Assembly (NCBI RefSeq): GCF_020536995.1
Contig: NC_068357.1
Coordinates: 64,775,221-64,839,220 of the forward strand
Direction of reading: 5' to 3'
DNA length: 64,000 nt
From: Dreissena polymorpha
Lineage: Eukaryota; Mollusca; Bivalvia; Myida; Dreissenidae
The position numbers and the translations under genes are program-made. Shown here one piece after another: positions 10,955 to 21,750 of the stretch (position 1 is the stretch's first letter; every line of letters begins with the position of its first letter). The notes below the pieces were generated by a model. That model ran no database searches, was not told where the DNA came from, and worked only from the letters and a program-made list of their open reading frames with translations.

Positions 10955-11125
10955 GCCACTGCAGAGATATACTGCATATTCCGTAAACCATGGGATGGAA
11001 AATGTATGATCCAGTGCGACTAGTGTGATACTTGGTATCATGGATCTTGTGTAAACATTACACAAACAGACGCTCTGGACATTGACAAGTACAAATGCAC
11101 TTCATGTAAAGGGACAAATGGTGTT
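10955..11125 (+). pseudogene. PHD-finger-like segment after the integrase
   Basis: A Cys/His pattern resembling a C4HC3 PHD finger is visible: YC and C near the start, CDTWYHGSCVNIT in the middle and YKCTSCKG at the end, including the aromatic-His pair typical of PHD domains. PHD fingers bind histone H3 tails. Chromatin-reading domains (chromodomains) at integrase C-termini are known in other Ty3 lineages, so a targeting role is a reasonable inference. Fossil state, broken. Confidence 0.7.
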
Positions 11126-11247
11126 AATTCTTTTAATGCCAATTAAGGTCAAGACTCATCAACTTCTGGTAATGGGGTTTGGATTCAGTCAAATCCCATG
11201 TAGTTAGGCTAACATAACATGTATTCTTAATTCTTCTCGTTTCAGGA

Positions 11248-11814
11248 ATGGCGTCATCCGATAAACTCATCGAAGAGGTAAAGCAGTACCTGTGGGATAA
11301 AAAACTACCCAAAGATGTGGACAACTTCATCATGCGACTGGGGCTGCTTTCTGGACCGCACAAAGAGCTTGCTCATCAGTACATATTCAAGATTACAGCA
11401 TTAGCTAAGGATCTGATGAGGAAAGCCAGCTCGAAGGATAAGCAGAAGTACAGCTCTTGGCTTGGGAAGTTTGCCAATGGTCTGAATACCTATCAGATCA
11501 TGGGATGGAATTGGATCAGTGACAACGTTAGGAAGTTGGCTCCAATAAAGACAAAAACAGTTCAAGATTATCAACCTGGGACAGGATCGAAAGACCTTCG
11601 TACCAATGTCGAACGGAGGCAGTTCCTGGTATCCAACGAAGGGACTAAGGAGGTCAAAGAGGTCGTGTTGGAGGAGGACGAACTGCTCAAGACCAAACAA
11701 GGAGCCAATACTGTTTGCGAGTTCGATATTGATCCAGATGAACTGTTCGATATTGATCCAGATGAACTGTTGGCCAGTCCAAAACCATTACAGGGAATAC
11801 CAAAAAATGAGTAG
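11248..11814 (+). pseudogene. Accessory frame of unknown function in the LTR element
   Basis: This open frame begins MASSDKLIEEVKQYLW. It is helical, with charged and hydrophobic heptad-like stretches (KELAHQYIFKITALAKDLMR) and ends with a duplicated acidic unit, FDIDPDELFDIDPDELLA. No known domain is recognised. It lies between the PHD-like segment and the repeat region leading to the TatD-like part, and may be the N-terminal part of a spliced or read-through accessory protein. It lacks resemblance to env or Gag. Confidence 0.45.
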
Positions 11815-11929
11815 CCCTGCCAAAACAAGGACCCTCACGATCCAATATAGTCCTCAGAAGGTCAAACTGGGGCTCTCTCGAGATAGCCCCACCGTGAAGG
11901 AACCTCACTGAAGAACGCCTGATAGAGGA

Positions 11930-12350
11930 TGCCCTTATATAAGGCCAAGAAACAGAACACCAGAAGGTGAAAGGGAAATAGCATGTTCCATTCCAAGAAA
12001 CAGGACTACAGCAGGGGAAAGGGACTTCACACGTCCTATCCCAAGAAGCCGAACACCTGAACGGGAAAGGGACTTAACATGTCCCATCCCAAAAAGTAGG
12101 ACGCCAGAAAAGGAAAGTGATTTAACACGTACCATCCACAAAGTCTCCATGCGTCCTACGAGCACTCAGGAACATAAGCAACCGAAAACACAAAGAACCT
12201 ACGCGGAGGTGTGCAGAATGGATAAGGAACGTACTTTGGATAGAAACCGGAATGTCCGAAGTCGTGAAGAGGTTAAAGAACGTCCCTTTGCCAAGGCCCA
12301 AAGAAGGGATCAAGCACGTCCTTATCCCAATTAAGATCACCAAAACTGGA
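11930..12350 (+). repeat. Repeat-encoded Arg/Pro/Ser-rich segment
   Basis: About six to eight imperfect units of roughly 55 bp contain GGAAAGGGACTTAACATGTC and CCAAGAAGC-type phrases. In one frame they read as RTPERERDLTCPIPKS-like units. Composition suggests a disordered basic linker between the accessory frame and the zinc-finger-like region. Confidence 0.6.
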
Positions 12351-12525
12351 TAGGGCACGTACATTAACACGAGATCGGACACCGGATAGGACATCAGAAC
12401 GTTCCTCAGAAAAACCCATTGCTGTCAGCTATTCTCTGAAAAGGGACATACCTCCATGCTCGGTTCCTAGTAAGTCACTGGAGGAAAAAGAGTATCCAGC
12501 AAGACCAATTATATCGGGAAGAAAG

Positions 12526-13139
12526 TTGCCTCCTCTGAGGGTTACTGTTGGAGAAAACGAAGAGCTACAACCTCCTCGAAAGGTCCGGAAGATAGATACC
12601 CACTTACTTACTAGGAACGAGCGAAGAAGGATCGTAAAGTGTATTGTTCCTGGATGTGCCGGAGAGATCAAATACCTTAAGAAACATGTGTTTCATGATC
12701 ATGATCCTGGCATCTTCTCGGAGAGTTTTCCAGGAGCTGATACAGATATCATTCAAGGCCGTATCCATGCGTTGGAAATGGTAGTCTCATGGCTGAAAGG
12801 ACGTCCGGGTACCTTGGACGAACTTCTGGAGTTTGTCAAGATGCATACTCTACTCAAAGAACATGAAGTAACTCCAAGACAATCGGAAATAATGACGCAC
12901 TTTTGCCAGTACCTTGGTCGTCCTGTTCCGGATAAGTTTCAGATACTGCCGCCAAATTCTGTTGCTGTATTTCTCCACTTGAGAGTATTACACCTCATTA
13001 GCGCCAGTCTCCAGGTAGAGCGTTGTACGTTCTGGAAGAACTTCTTCACGGGACCCATTTTCCAAAAGCCCCAGAGTGATCAAGAAGAGGATACGGCCAG
13101 TATGGAAGGAATACATCAAAATGAATGCAAGGAAGTAGA
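12526..13139 (+). pseudogene. Zinc-finger-like region upstream of the TatD-like domain
   Basis: An open stretch begins MPPLRVTVGENEEL. A short Cys/His motif, CIVPGCAGEIKYLKKHVFHD plus a following His, resembles a single C2H2-type finger. A helical part (IQGRIHALEMVVSWLKGRPG) and an acidic linker then lead into the TatD-like domain. The finger could contribute nucleic-acid binding. I know of no named family with this exact layout. Confidence 0.5.
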
Positions 13140-13850
13140 GCTCCCCATGGCGGTGGATTGTCATTTTCATCCAGATAGGTTGTCCGAGATAACATCCATC
13201 CCATGGGAAGAGAATATAACCAAACATCTATATGCTGGACCAGTGGAACCTAACCATCGAGTACGTCTAGGAGGGTCGGTAGCGGTATTTTGTGACCCAT
13301 CTACTTACCCTACCATCATTCAGCTGAATGTACTACCCAGCAACATTGTTGTAGCATTGTAGCCTCCACCCACATCATGCCCGGAAGTCTCGCCGGTTAC
13401 TGGATGAAGCAGTGGAGCGTCTACAAAGGTTGTTGCGGTCAGAGCATGTAACGGCGTTTGGAGAAATTGGGATAGACCACTCCGACCCAGAATCCGAATG
13501 GGCATATCAATCGGAACTGCTTCAGCGGCTAACACCCCTGGTAAAACGGGAACACGTTCTGGTAATTCATATTAGGGGGATGAAGAATGACTGCGGGACG
13601 GAAGCCTACCTGCTTCTTCTTCATCATCTTAAGAAAAGAATCTCCCGCATGCAGAGGATCCACCTGCATTGTTGTACTGGTTATCCATATGTGTTGGAGC
13701 GATGGTTGGAGCAGTTCCCCGAGACGTGGTTTGGGTTCACCAGCATGGTAAAGAATTTTGACCGGTACAAACGTGACTCTTTGAATTTGGTGAAGGAATA
13801 CCGACATCTGTTGGAAACCGATGCGCCCTACTTTAGGCTAGAGGGATAGC
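13140..13850 (+). pseudogene. TatD-type metal-dependent hydrolase region carried by the LTR element
   Basis: TatD-family blocks occur in order: MAVDCHFHPDRLSE (the N-terminal HxH metal site), TAFGEIGID (the GEIGLD block), HCCTGYPYVLERWLEQFPE (the H-x-F/T-G block) and LLETDAPYF (the LETD block). TatD proteins are TIM-barrel, metal-dependent nucleases, and animal TATDN2 is the closest namesake. The region stands between integrase and the 3' LTR, so it is cargo of the element rather than a host gene. It is a fossil, broken, but its catalytic blocks remain recognisable. Confidence 0.85.
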
Positions 13851-14403
13851 CATGGTCTTCACCAAATCAAATTAACAGGACAGCAGAGATCGTGGCCGAA
13901 CTTCGACAAGTGTCAGCGGACCACATTCTGTCTGTAACTGCAGAAAATTCATAGACGTTGTACCAGATCAAGGATTAATACTTCAGCTATGTCGGTATTC
14001 GGGTTTTATTTAAAATTCCATTTGCTGTCAAGTATTAATAAATCATCTTGTTTTGTAAAATGGGGTTATGTAAAAACAATCCCATTGAACAAAAGAAAAA
14101 AATGTGAAGTATTGATTTTAATATTGGGGTTTTCAATGGAAGTCCTATGTTGTTCAAACTTTAATATTGGGTGTTTAAAATATCCCAGAAAGTTAAAGAG
14201 AGAGTTTATTTTAAAATATATTTTAATTTTGTTTTTAAGCAAATCGCCCGTGGAATGTTAATGCAGTCCTATGTATGTTGCAGTCTGCATCTTCACTTCC
14301 GTTTCCGGTTCTCCCACACGGTAGTTCGTCCACCTACATCACTACTTCCGGTTCCGGTACTCCCACCCTGCAGAGGGTCCGCCTCATGAAAGTCAGGGGG
14401 GAG
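13851..14403 (+). other. 3' non-coding part and polypurine tract of the LTR element
   Basis: The AT-rich 3' part is followed by a GC-richer stretch ending AAAGTCAGGGGGGAG (14389-14403). That is a polypurine tract directly abutting the TG that starts the LTR. Confidence 0.65.
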
Positions 14404-14620
14404 TGTTGTGAAACGTCGTTAGACGATACCGGGCCGGACGAGACGTGGACTAGGCCAAACCGGAAGTGTTGTCGAGAGCTGCCCAGACTAGCATGGGCAA
14501 AACACGACCACGAGACGCCGCGAAAACAACTCTCTAATTTCACTGTATTTAACCCAGAATAAATCATCTTATTATTAACGTATAAAGGACTTGAGTTGTA
14601 TTATTAAGTAGAAACACTTC
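14404..14620 (+). repeat. LTR of the Ty3/TatD element
   Basis: The repeat starts TGTTGTGAAACG after the purine tract and ends near GAAACACTTC. It is about 217 bp. AATAAA (near 14560) and TATAAAGG (near 14581) lie inside. Its last 155 bp recur inverted at 10323-10473. The exact 3' boundary is uncertain by a few bases. Confidence 0.8.
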
Positions 14621-15300
14621 AAGTAGTTCCAAATCCAATATGACGGCCGCCTTCGTACATCAGAGAGACGGTGTGGTGTAGCCCACTGTCCGAAGCCCAC
14701 TGCAAGATTTGTCGCCAACAAACCGTTTAATCCACACCAGCCAGACAGTGTCACATCCATTCTTTCAACTCTCCAGTGGCCGTCTCTCCAACAACGCCGG
14801 CAATTCTTTGATTTAGTCCTCCTCTTCAAAGTCATTAATGGTCTTATCGCTGTTCCTGTCACATACATCCCAACCCCAGCATTTATTAGACCTACCAGAC
14901 AAAGCAACAGCCTGAAGCTTCTACAACCACATTGCCGAGTGAACGTCTACCAGCACTCCTTTTTCCCAAGAACAATACCATCCTGGAACCTTCTACCTAC
15001 CTCAGTCGTTACAGCCCCTAGCCTGAACGCGTTCAAGTCAGTAGTCCAGTCTATCCAACACAGCGCCTAGAACATGAGGCATCTTTTTGTACAGTGTATT
15101 ATACAAGTTGGCCTTATAGCCATTTTATCCGTGCTTGATGCATTCACGCACTCTACCATGTACAGATTTTAACCCTCTTCAGTAGATGTCCACCGTGGCG
15201 TTGAAGAGTATCCCATTGAAGTTGAGGCGTTCAGATTGAGCAATTGTAGTGATGTGCAGCCATATAATCGATTATTTATTTATTTATTTATTTATTTTGT
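14621..15300 (+). mobile_element. LINE 3' end (CR1/L2/Jockey-type), 5'-truncated
   Basis: One frame reads ARFVANKPFNPHQPDSVTSI, FDLVLLFKVINGLIAVPV, HSFFPRTIPSWNLLP and SLNAFKSVVQSIQ before a stop at about 15070. This is the conserved C-terminus of non-LTR ORF2 proteins in the CR1/L2/Jockey range. About 200 bp of 3' UTR and a (TTTA)n tail (15268-15298) follow. Only the last 150 or so codons remain. The 5' edge abuts the LTR exactly, so either the LTR element landed in it or it is a normal 5'-truncated copy. Confidence 0.8.
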
Positions 15301-17590
15301 TTGTTCACTTATACTTAACATCTTATTCAAATGCTTACAAAATGCATAAGAAAATGCCACTTTGAATGTGGAATATGTCTCGGGTGCAAAATATATTCCG
15401 AAAATGTAAACAATAATAAATGACGTCATAGTTACTTTCAAAATGGCGAACGTTGCGTAAATGTTATCGAAAATATTTATGTTTTGATTTGTTTTTTACC
15501 TAAGCCGTAAAAGAGTAAGTAGATTCCAATCAGATTAATTTTTATATAAGTTGTATGTGTTTTGGTTAAATAAATTTCCTGTTTAATTTTTAAAACAATT
15601 AGGAAGACATCAAGTTTTCCGAGTTTCTGCAGTGACACTGCGTTTTTATATTAATCTAATTATTGTCTGTTGCAACTTTCCGGAGTATGAGTCATACGTG
15701 TTGAAGTGATAAACATTCGTTTTAACGAAGGAAAAATCAAATGTAAATATTTGCCAAACGACCATGTTATTTACATTTGAAACTGTTTTTTGTTATTTCC
15801 TTTTTGTAACGGAGTGATATTGAGGATACGACTTCTGACTGAACGTGCGGATATGAACATATAATGACTTTTTAAATGTATTATTTTCCTTTATTTTTAT
15901 ATATGAACAAAACTACACTCCGTTCATGTGTAATGTTATGATCGAATTAATTTTAATGACTGACTGACTAATGGGGTTATTTACCCTCGGGACTTCGGTT
16001 AAAAACCATTGCCCGAGCACACTGCTTAACATAGAACTCTGCATAAAAAGCCGAAAACGGCCATAAAATGGACAGCCCGATTTTACTGGGCTGTACCATT
16101 GATATAAATATAAAACTTTGCAGTGTTGGTGCGGTGCCTTAATAAAAATCTATTGGTTTAAAAATATATAACCTTTATATGAAGCGTTAAAAAGACGCAG
16201 TGCTATACAGTGAATAGGCCTAACGCGGTTAAAAAGCGGCGTTTTAATTGGTTGATGCGCTTATATAACGATGGCGCTGATTGGCCGAAATTTCTTGTTA
16301 ACGATTGCCAGTAGGTCAATCCGTTTTAAAATAGATTTTCCCACGGCAGACTTTGTACTTTTAAGAAAAAGTAAACAATAATGGTTTATATGCAAAAATA
16401 TCAATGAAAGAAAAGAATGAGTTAATCCAAAAGAACTTGGAGTTGTTTTATAGTATTAGATTACTATGTTTTTGTTACGTTACTGTACTTATTATTAATT
16501 TATATCATTCATATGATGTTGTTATTGTATGTTATTCTTTGTATTGTTTTTTAAGGAGGAGAGAGAGAAAGAATAGAATAGCCCAATTTTTATAAGTAAA
16601 GATGGTGAAAACACACATACTGTTGTATGTGGCAGCATCATTACCAGACCCACTGTTCAGTATATACTGCAATGGGTTTGTTGGAGTCTTTAGACTTTGT
16701 GATCTGTGGTTTAAAAATTTGAATCCAAATAGGACTATTTTAATATATTAATTATAGAAAAAGGAATACACAGATGTGTAATATGTTTGTGTAACAAAAT
16801 AATAATATTTGAGGGTTTTCCAGATCACAAAGTGGTTGAACATTGCCACAATATGTTTACATGCATAGTCAAGTACCATTTTTATGTGTATGTTTAAAGT
16901 TTAAACTAAACGCCAAACAACAAGATCTAATCATAAGAGAGATATGTTTATATCTAAGAACATTTATTAATAGGGATGCCAGAGCCTGATTTAACAGCTC
17001 TCAAATGTAGAGTGAAGTTGAATGTGCAAATGCAATTATATGAGAAGGAAAGGAAAAAAAGACAATATATGATATCACATAGAGTGTGTAACTCTCAATT
17101 ATATATTAATATTGCAATTGAGTATTGAGTTGTTAAAAAAAAAATAATGAGTACAAGTTTAATGTTGAACACTTGCAGACAGGGAATATAGCCGTAATGC
17201 TCCAACATAAGACCCTGTCTGTATGGAACTTAAGGAGGATTGGGCTATGGAAAAGAGAGATCCCCCCAGAGTGGCATTAAAACAATATTTAAAAGTGGGT
17301 TTACTGGTTTAGTAATAAACCCTTATATGTTAAGGACAATAACTTACGTGTCTCCAAACGGTCACCTTCATAGGGCCACATAAAAATTAAGGGTAAGACA
17401 ATGTACTTTACAGTTAAAAATAAGACAAAGACAGCTAAATTTGTACAAGATGTACATTATTTACAATATGTACAGGACTATATGCATTTATATATTTAAA
17501 ATACATGTTGCCACCCTGGAGGGTTGAAAGAAGGAGAGATTTTATGGAAGTGTAGGCCGATGTGGGTGGGGGAAAAGAAGAGCCAGCAGG
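15301..17590. other. Non-coding stretch
   Basis: No gene was recognised. At about 16240-16300 two inverted CCAAT-type motifs (ATTGG) flank TTATATAACG, which is promoter-like, but no supported transcript follows. The right part (from about 17150) has phrases such as GACCCTGTCTGTATGGAACT and may belong to old LINE 3' sequence. Confidence 0.35.
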
Positions 17591-17912
17591 GGTGGTGTCA
17601 CTCAGTTGTACTAAGGGAGGTAATTGTGATGATGAAGTCTACAATTGTTGTTTCCCCTGGACCAGAGGGAGTGCACGGTAAATGAAAAATAGTTTGTATA
17701 CTAATTTTTATAATACTATTGAGGGAAAATTGATAATGGTAAAATGTAAAATGGTAAAAAGACCAAATATTTCCTAGATACGTTAAGATAAACCCAAAAA
17801 GCTCTAATCTATCCAATATTATTAGTATACTGATAATAACATTCATTACATTGGAGGAAATAATACTAAAGTACCTTATATGGTATCCAAAATGACAATT
17901 AGACAGTAAAAC

Positions 17913-18092
17913 CGAGGCAATTTGCTATATAAAATAGCAATTTAATATAAAAAATTAGGATATTTGCTATAAAAGTAGCAATTTTAACATGAGTTAATGC
18001 AATAATAATAAAATTAAGGCAATTTGCTATATAAAATAGCAGTTTTCACAAAAATAAGGAAATTGCTACACAAGATAGCAGTTATAATAATC
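17913..18092. repeat. Four hairpin-forming repeats (TTTGCTAT ... ATAGCA)
   Basis: Four units carry TTTGCTATATAAAATAGCAA or close variants (for example TTGCTACACAAGATAGCAG). Each is an inverted repeat with a short loop, spaced about 30-60 bp apart by AT-rich sequence. The segment lies beyond the 3' side of the LINE at 18634-21201 and may be part of its 3' UTR. Confidence 0.65.
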
Positions 18093-18633
18093 CTTAATGT
18101 GCTCCAAGGTACAAGATTAGTACTTTCAGCAAGGTCGACAATACTTTGTCCTAGATAGGGCTAAATAGGTGTTTATAATGGTATAAGGCCCTGCACCGTG
18201 CACTCCAGTCCGACATGGTTCTTCGAGTTTGAAGGGGAAAGGGTGGGGTGTCAAAGAGGAAGGGAGGGGGTGCAATGCAGCCAACAATCCCAGGTTACTG
18301 GACAGCCTCGTCCTTTCTTGTAGTAAGAAATGCCATAAAATATGATTATATTAAAAAACTGAAAAATGTAAATGGTGGACTAACGTCATGCTCTCATAAA
18401 AAATGTATTAAAATAAAGAAGACCAGGTCAATGCCATTGGCCTGATTTAGAAAGGGCGGGGTAGAACAATAAACCCATTAAAAACTAAAATAAAGGTTGT
18501 GTAAAAGCGACACAAATCCAACACAATTATTTGATTACATCAGGTTTGTGCAGAGATTACACATTTTTAAAAGAAAACAGTCACAAGACTGTATAATTAG
18601 GTGGGTGTTGGCTGCTCTCCCTCCCCCAATGAC
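18093..18633 (-). other. Probable LINE 3' untranslated region
   Basis: Directly downstream of the LINE stop codon on the minus strand, with no other feature recognised. I see no simple-sequence tail that would fix its end. Confidence 0.4.
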
Positions 18634-21201
18634 CTAGATTTTGTCAGTTATTTGACAATCTAGTAAGTATTTGGCGAGGGCAGAGAAGACCGGGCCCCTA
18701 GCTGCTCCCTTGGGGTCTAGCACGTTGGTAAGGTTAAAAACTAGTCCATGGGAGTGCAATGCAGCTTCAAGGTGGTCCCTCTGCGCCTTATGGTTAGGAC
18801 AGTGTAGCAGCATGTGGGGCGCAGTGAGAGGTTCCTGGCACCTAGGACATGCAGGGTCTATACCGAGGACATACTTTCCTGCGCCACCGGGTAATAGGGT
18901 GGTTCCCATCCTCAGGCGCGTGATGGCTCTGTCAAGCACAATGCTTGCCGAGTATCTGTCAGGCGGCCTGAGGGTTTTCGCAGGTCTAGTAAAAGTATGT
19001 CGACGGGAAGACAAATTGTCGGTCCGGAGATTCCACTCGCCCAAAACAAATTTCTTTGTCAGGGAGTAGATCTCAGAAGGTGCCAGGGGTTCCCCAACAT
19101 CTACGGCCCCCCTCAAGAGGCCCTCTTTGGCCCCCCTGTCGGCCTGTTCATTCCCACTGATGTTGACATGTGCTGGACACCATACTAATGTGACCTTTAA
19201 AGATTTATCTAGGCACTGTTGATGAAGTTCCAAAATGCTAGCTAAAATATCAGGCCTAGATCTGCTATTTCTGTTTTTTATGGACTCAAGAGATGACATT
19301 GAGTCTGATAAAATAGCAGTTTTAGTAGGTTTATTGACCAATATCCAGCACAGAGAGAATTTAATTGCCAAAAGTTCTGCTGTAAAAATAGAGAGATTGT
19401 TGCTGAGCCTGTGCGTTTTACTAATGTTTTTTGAAGGGATTACAAAAGAGTTGGCTACCAAACCAGAGTTAGGGCATTTGGAGCCGTCAGTGTAGATTTT
19501 TAGATGCTCAGCATACATATTATCTATAAGAGAGAGAGCTTCTGACTTGATGAGTTGTGGCAAGTCAGTTTTCGTTATTTTATTAGAGAGTGATAGGTCA
19601 ACATCAATGGGTCCAAGCGTCCAGGGGGGGGCCTTGGAGGGCCTCAGGTCTGCTACATGTACCTTGTCGAGACCGGCATCCTCAACCAGGGTCCTAATAT
19701 TCGCACCAAAAGGTAGGGCGACATGCTTACGCTTAAGTATTTTCCCCTTGACGAAGGTGCCAGTCCCGACAAGTTTGTTTACGGGGTTTGAACCATGCCG
19801 AGACTTAACCCTGGCCCAGAAATTGAGGGACTGTTGTTTTCTACGCAAGTCAAGAGGCAACACACCGGCCTCCTCCTCTAGCAGTGCACCCGGTGTACAG
19901 TTTAGGGCTCTCAGAGCTATCCTTAGGGCCTTGTGTTGAATGGCATCAACCATTTTTAGGGCGTTTGGCTTAGCACATGCATAGATTTGGGCTCCATAAT
20001 CTAGCTTTGGACGTATAAGGGACTTGTAGAGTGTTAAGAGGCTATTTTTATCTGATCCGAAACCTGTGCCTCTTAACATTCTCATTAAATTTAGGTCCCT
20101 TTCGCACCTTTCTGCCAAATATTTGAAGTGGTGAGTAAAAGTTAACTGTTTATCTAGGTACATGTACATACCTAGAAATTTCACCACTTTTTCAAAGATA
20201 ATTTTGGTGCCGCCTAAATTTAAGTCCAAAGAGTGCTGAAATTGTTTGCCAAATAGTACTCCTACTGTTTTGGTTGGAGAAATTTTGAATCCCCATTCAA
20301 TTGCCCATTTCCATATGGAGTCTAAGCCTGCTTGAGCCCTCTTTTGCAGGCGTAACATGTTAGACCCCTTTAACCAAGTGCCTGAGTCATCGGCAAACTG
20401 GGAGATAACCATTCCTGAGTCTTTTACGGCATCAGGTAGACCGTTTACGATGAGGGAGAACAGAGTTGGGGATATTACGGACCCCTGAGGGGTTCCGCGG
20501 TCAGTTATGGCTACCTCTGATAACTCCCCATCGACCCTGACCTGGATTTTACGGCCCTCTAGGAATGCTCTGAGGTAGTGGAAACAGTATCCAGTGATTC
20601 CATAGTCAGCTAGCTTTTTTAGTATGCCGAAGGTCCATGTTAAATCAAAGGCGGCCTGAAGGTCCAAAAAAATTGCTAATACTGATTGCCCTTGATTTTT
20701 TGCAGAAAGAATATCATGTTGTAATCTAGCTAGCTGATCAAGAGTAGATCGCCCCTTCCTAAAGCCAGACTGGAAGGGGTTTAGTATGTTATTTGATTCC
20801 AATAAGTGTTCTAATCTATTTTTGACCATTATTTCTAGTAATTTACCTGCATGTGATGTTAGACTTATTGGTCGATATGAGTTTGGATCATTTTTGTCTT
20901 TACCAGGTTTAGGAATTGGAATCACTGTGGCCTGCTTCCACTCGGGTGGTATCCTGCCTGTCCTATACACCTGATTGAATAGGTTAAGCCAGATTTTTAG
21001 AGTTATGGCTGGCATATTTTTAAACATTAAATATGCTATTTTGTCAGGCCCCGTGGCGGTGTTGCTCCTGCTGTTAATAATAATGGCACTTAATAATTCT
21101 GTAATAGTGAAAGGTAAATTGAGAGGCGTGTTTTTCATTGGCATTTTAATTTCAGTAACTCCAAATTTATATCCTCGAATATGAACGAGCAGTCGAAGCA
21201 C
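18634..21201 (-). CDS. LINE ORF2 portion: reverse transcriptase, RNase H, Cys/His knuckle
   Basis: A single open frame of about 855 codons. RT begins within the first 30 residues (LPFTITELLSAI, then TATGPDKIAY). The core has PIPKPGKDKNDPNSYRPISL, GFRKGRSTLDQL, IFLDLQAAFD, GTPQGSVISPTLFSLIVNGL and the catalytic QFADDSG. From about residue 565 an RNase H1-like domain shows IYTDGSKCPN, IFTAELLAI, ILSDSMSSLES and HVNISGNEQADRG, so the D-E-D-D set is present. The C-terminus has C-x2-C ... H-x4-HC (CPRCQEPLTAPHMLLHCPN). This combination fits the I/Nimb group of non-LTR elements. ORF1 and the APE endonuclease are missing, so the copy is 5'-truncated near 21140-21200 and cannot move alone. The lack of stops suggests recent insertion. 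It is GC-richer than its flanks. Confidence 0.92.
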   Translation of the reverse strand: MLRLLVHIRGYKFGVTEIKMPMKNTPLNLPFTITELLSAIIINSRSNTATGPDKIAYLMFKNMPAITLKIWLNLFNQVYRTGRIPPEWKQATVIPIPKPGKDKNDPNSYRPISLTSHAGKLLEIMVKNRLEHLLESNNILNPFQSGFRKGRSTLDQLARLQHDILSAKNQGQSVLAIFLDLQAAFDLTWTFGILKKLADYGITGYCFHYLRAFLEGRKIQVRVDGELSEVAITDRGTPQGSVISPTLFSLIVNGLPDAVKDSGMVISQFADDSGTWLKGSNMLRLQKRAQAGLDSIWKWAIEWGFKISPTKTVGVLFGKQFQHSLDLNLGGTKIIFEKVVKFLGMYMYLDKQLTFTHHFKYLAERCERDLNLMRMLRGTGFGSDKNSLLTLYKSLIRPKLDYGAQIYACAKPNALKMVDAIQHKALRIALRALNCTPGALLEEEAGVLPLDLRRKQQSLNFWARVKSRHGSNPVNKLVGTGTFVKGKILKRKHVALPFGANIRTLVEDAGLDKVHVADLRPSKAPPWTLGPIDVDLSLSNKITKTDLPQLIKSEALSLIDNMYAEHLKIYTDGSKCPNSGLVANSFVIPSKNISKTHRLSNNLSIFTAELLAIKFSLCWILVNKPTKTAILSDSMSSLESIKNRNSRSRPDILASILELHQQCLDKSLKVTLVWCPAHVNISGNEQADRGAKEGLLRGAVDVGEPLAPSEIYSLTKKFVLGEWNLRTDNLSSRRHTFTRPAKTLRPPDRYSASIVLDRAITRLRMGTTLLPGGAGKYVLGIDPACPRCQEPLTAPHMLLHCPNHKAQRDHLEAALHSHGLVFNLTNVLDPKGAARGPVFSALAKYLLDCQITDKI

Positions 21202-21750
21202 TGCTATTAGGGTGCTCTATTTTTTAAGGCAATGCTAACAGATTTATCACATATTGTGATTTTTTCATTCAGCAGTGGAAAAAAAAACTGCAAAAAACTC
21301 AAAAATATTGCCTATATTTGTTCATGTTAGCACTTTTCGTTCACATCCGCGAATATGAGTATATACACATTTTAGACGGACCGGATATTGATAATTCCAC
21401 AGGTACATTAGCGATTTTTTTTCTTCTTTATAAAGTACTGGAAAACTGCACTTTCCCAATTAGGAAAAAACTACAAATTTCCCAATTCCTGTCAACATTT
21501 GGGAGCAAAAAATCAAATAAACCTATTTATCAAAATGAAGACTTCAACAACAAGAATTTGCCCAATTTCAGGGTTTTTGCGCACAATTTCCAAGGTAATG
21601 TAACAACTTGCCCCTCTGGGCTATAAAAAGTTGTCGCCACTTACGTTCGCCAAATTAAAAATGTTGTCGCCACACTGGGGCTACATTTGGGCAATGAAGA
21701 TCATATAATTGTAATACAAACAAAAACTGAGCATTTTACAGTATGTTTAA
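21202..21750. other. Non-coding stretch
   Basis: Flank of the LINE. No gene was recognised. The phrase GTTGTCGCCAC occurs twice near 21630-21670. Confidence 0.4.

Larger units (their letters stand above)
3286..14620. mobile_element. Ty3/gypsy LTR element, broken, halves in opposite orientation
   Basis: The left half (about 3286-10473, minus strand) reads partial LTR, primer site, leader, Gag, protease, RT, RNase H and integrase. The right half (10474-14620, plus strand) reads integrase C-terminal part, PHD-like segment, accessory frames, TatD-like region, purine tract and LTR. The 151 bp of LTR in the middle matches the right LTR in inverted orientation at about 97%, so both halves belong to one family and are young. 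The arrangement is either one internally rearranged copy or two partial copies head to head. The whole is a fossil with several breaks. Confidence 0.8.

Noticed and set aside
11248-11814. Envelope-like protein in the LTR element
   Set aside because: No signal peptide, membrane segment, glycosylation pattern or fusion-like motif was seen.
13140-13850. Host TATDN2 gene
   Set aside because: It lies between integrase-like sequence and an LTR, has a second fragment next to the TRIM, and is broken. Element cargo is the simpler reading.
14334-14567. Minus-strand open frame over the LTR
   Set aside because: It is a shadow frame of the LTR; the similar plus-strand frame at 10400 starts in the inverted LTR part.
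16240-16300. Histone-type promoter with two CCAAT motifs and a TATA-like box
   Set aside because: No supported coding region follows and AT-rich sequence gives such motifs by chance.
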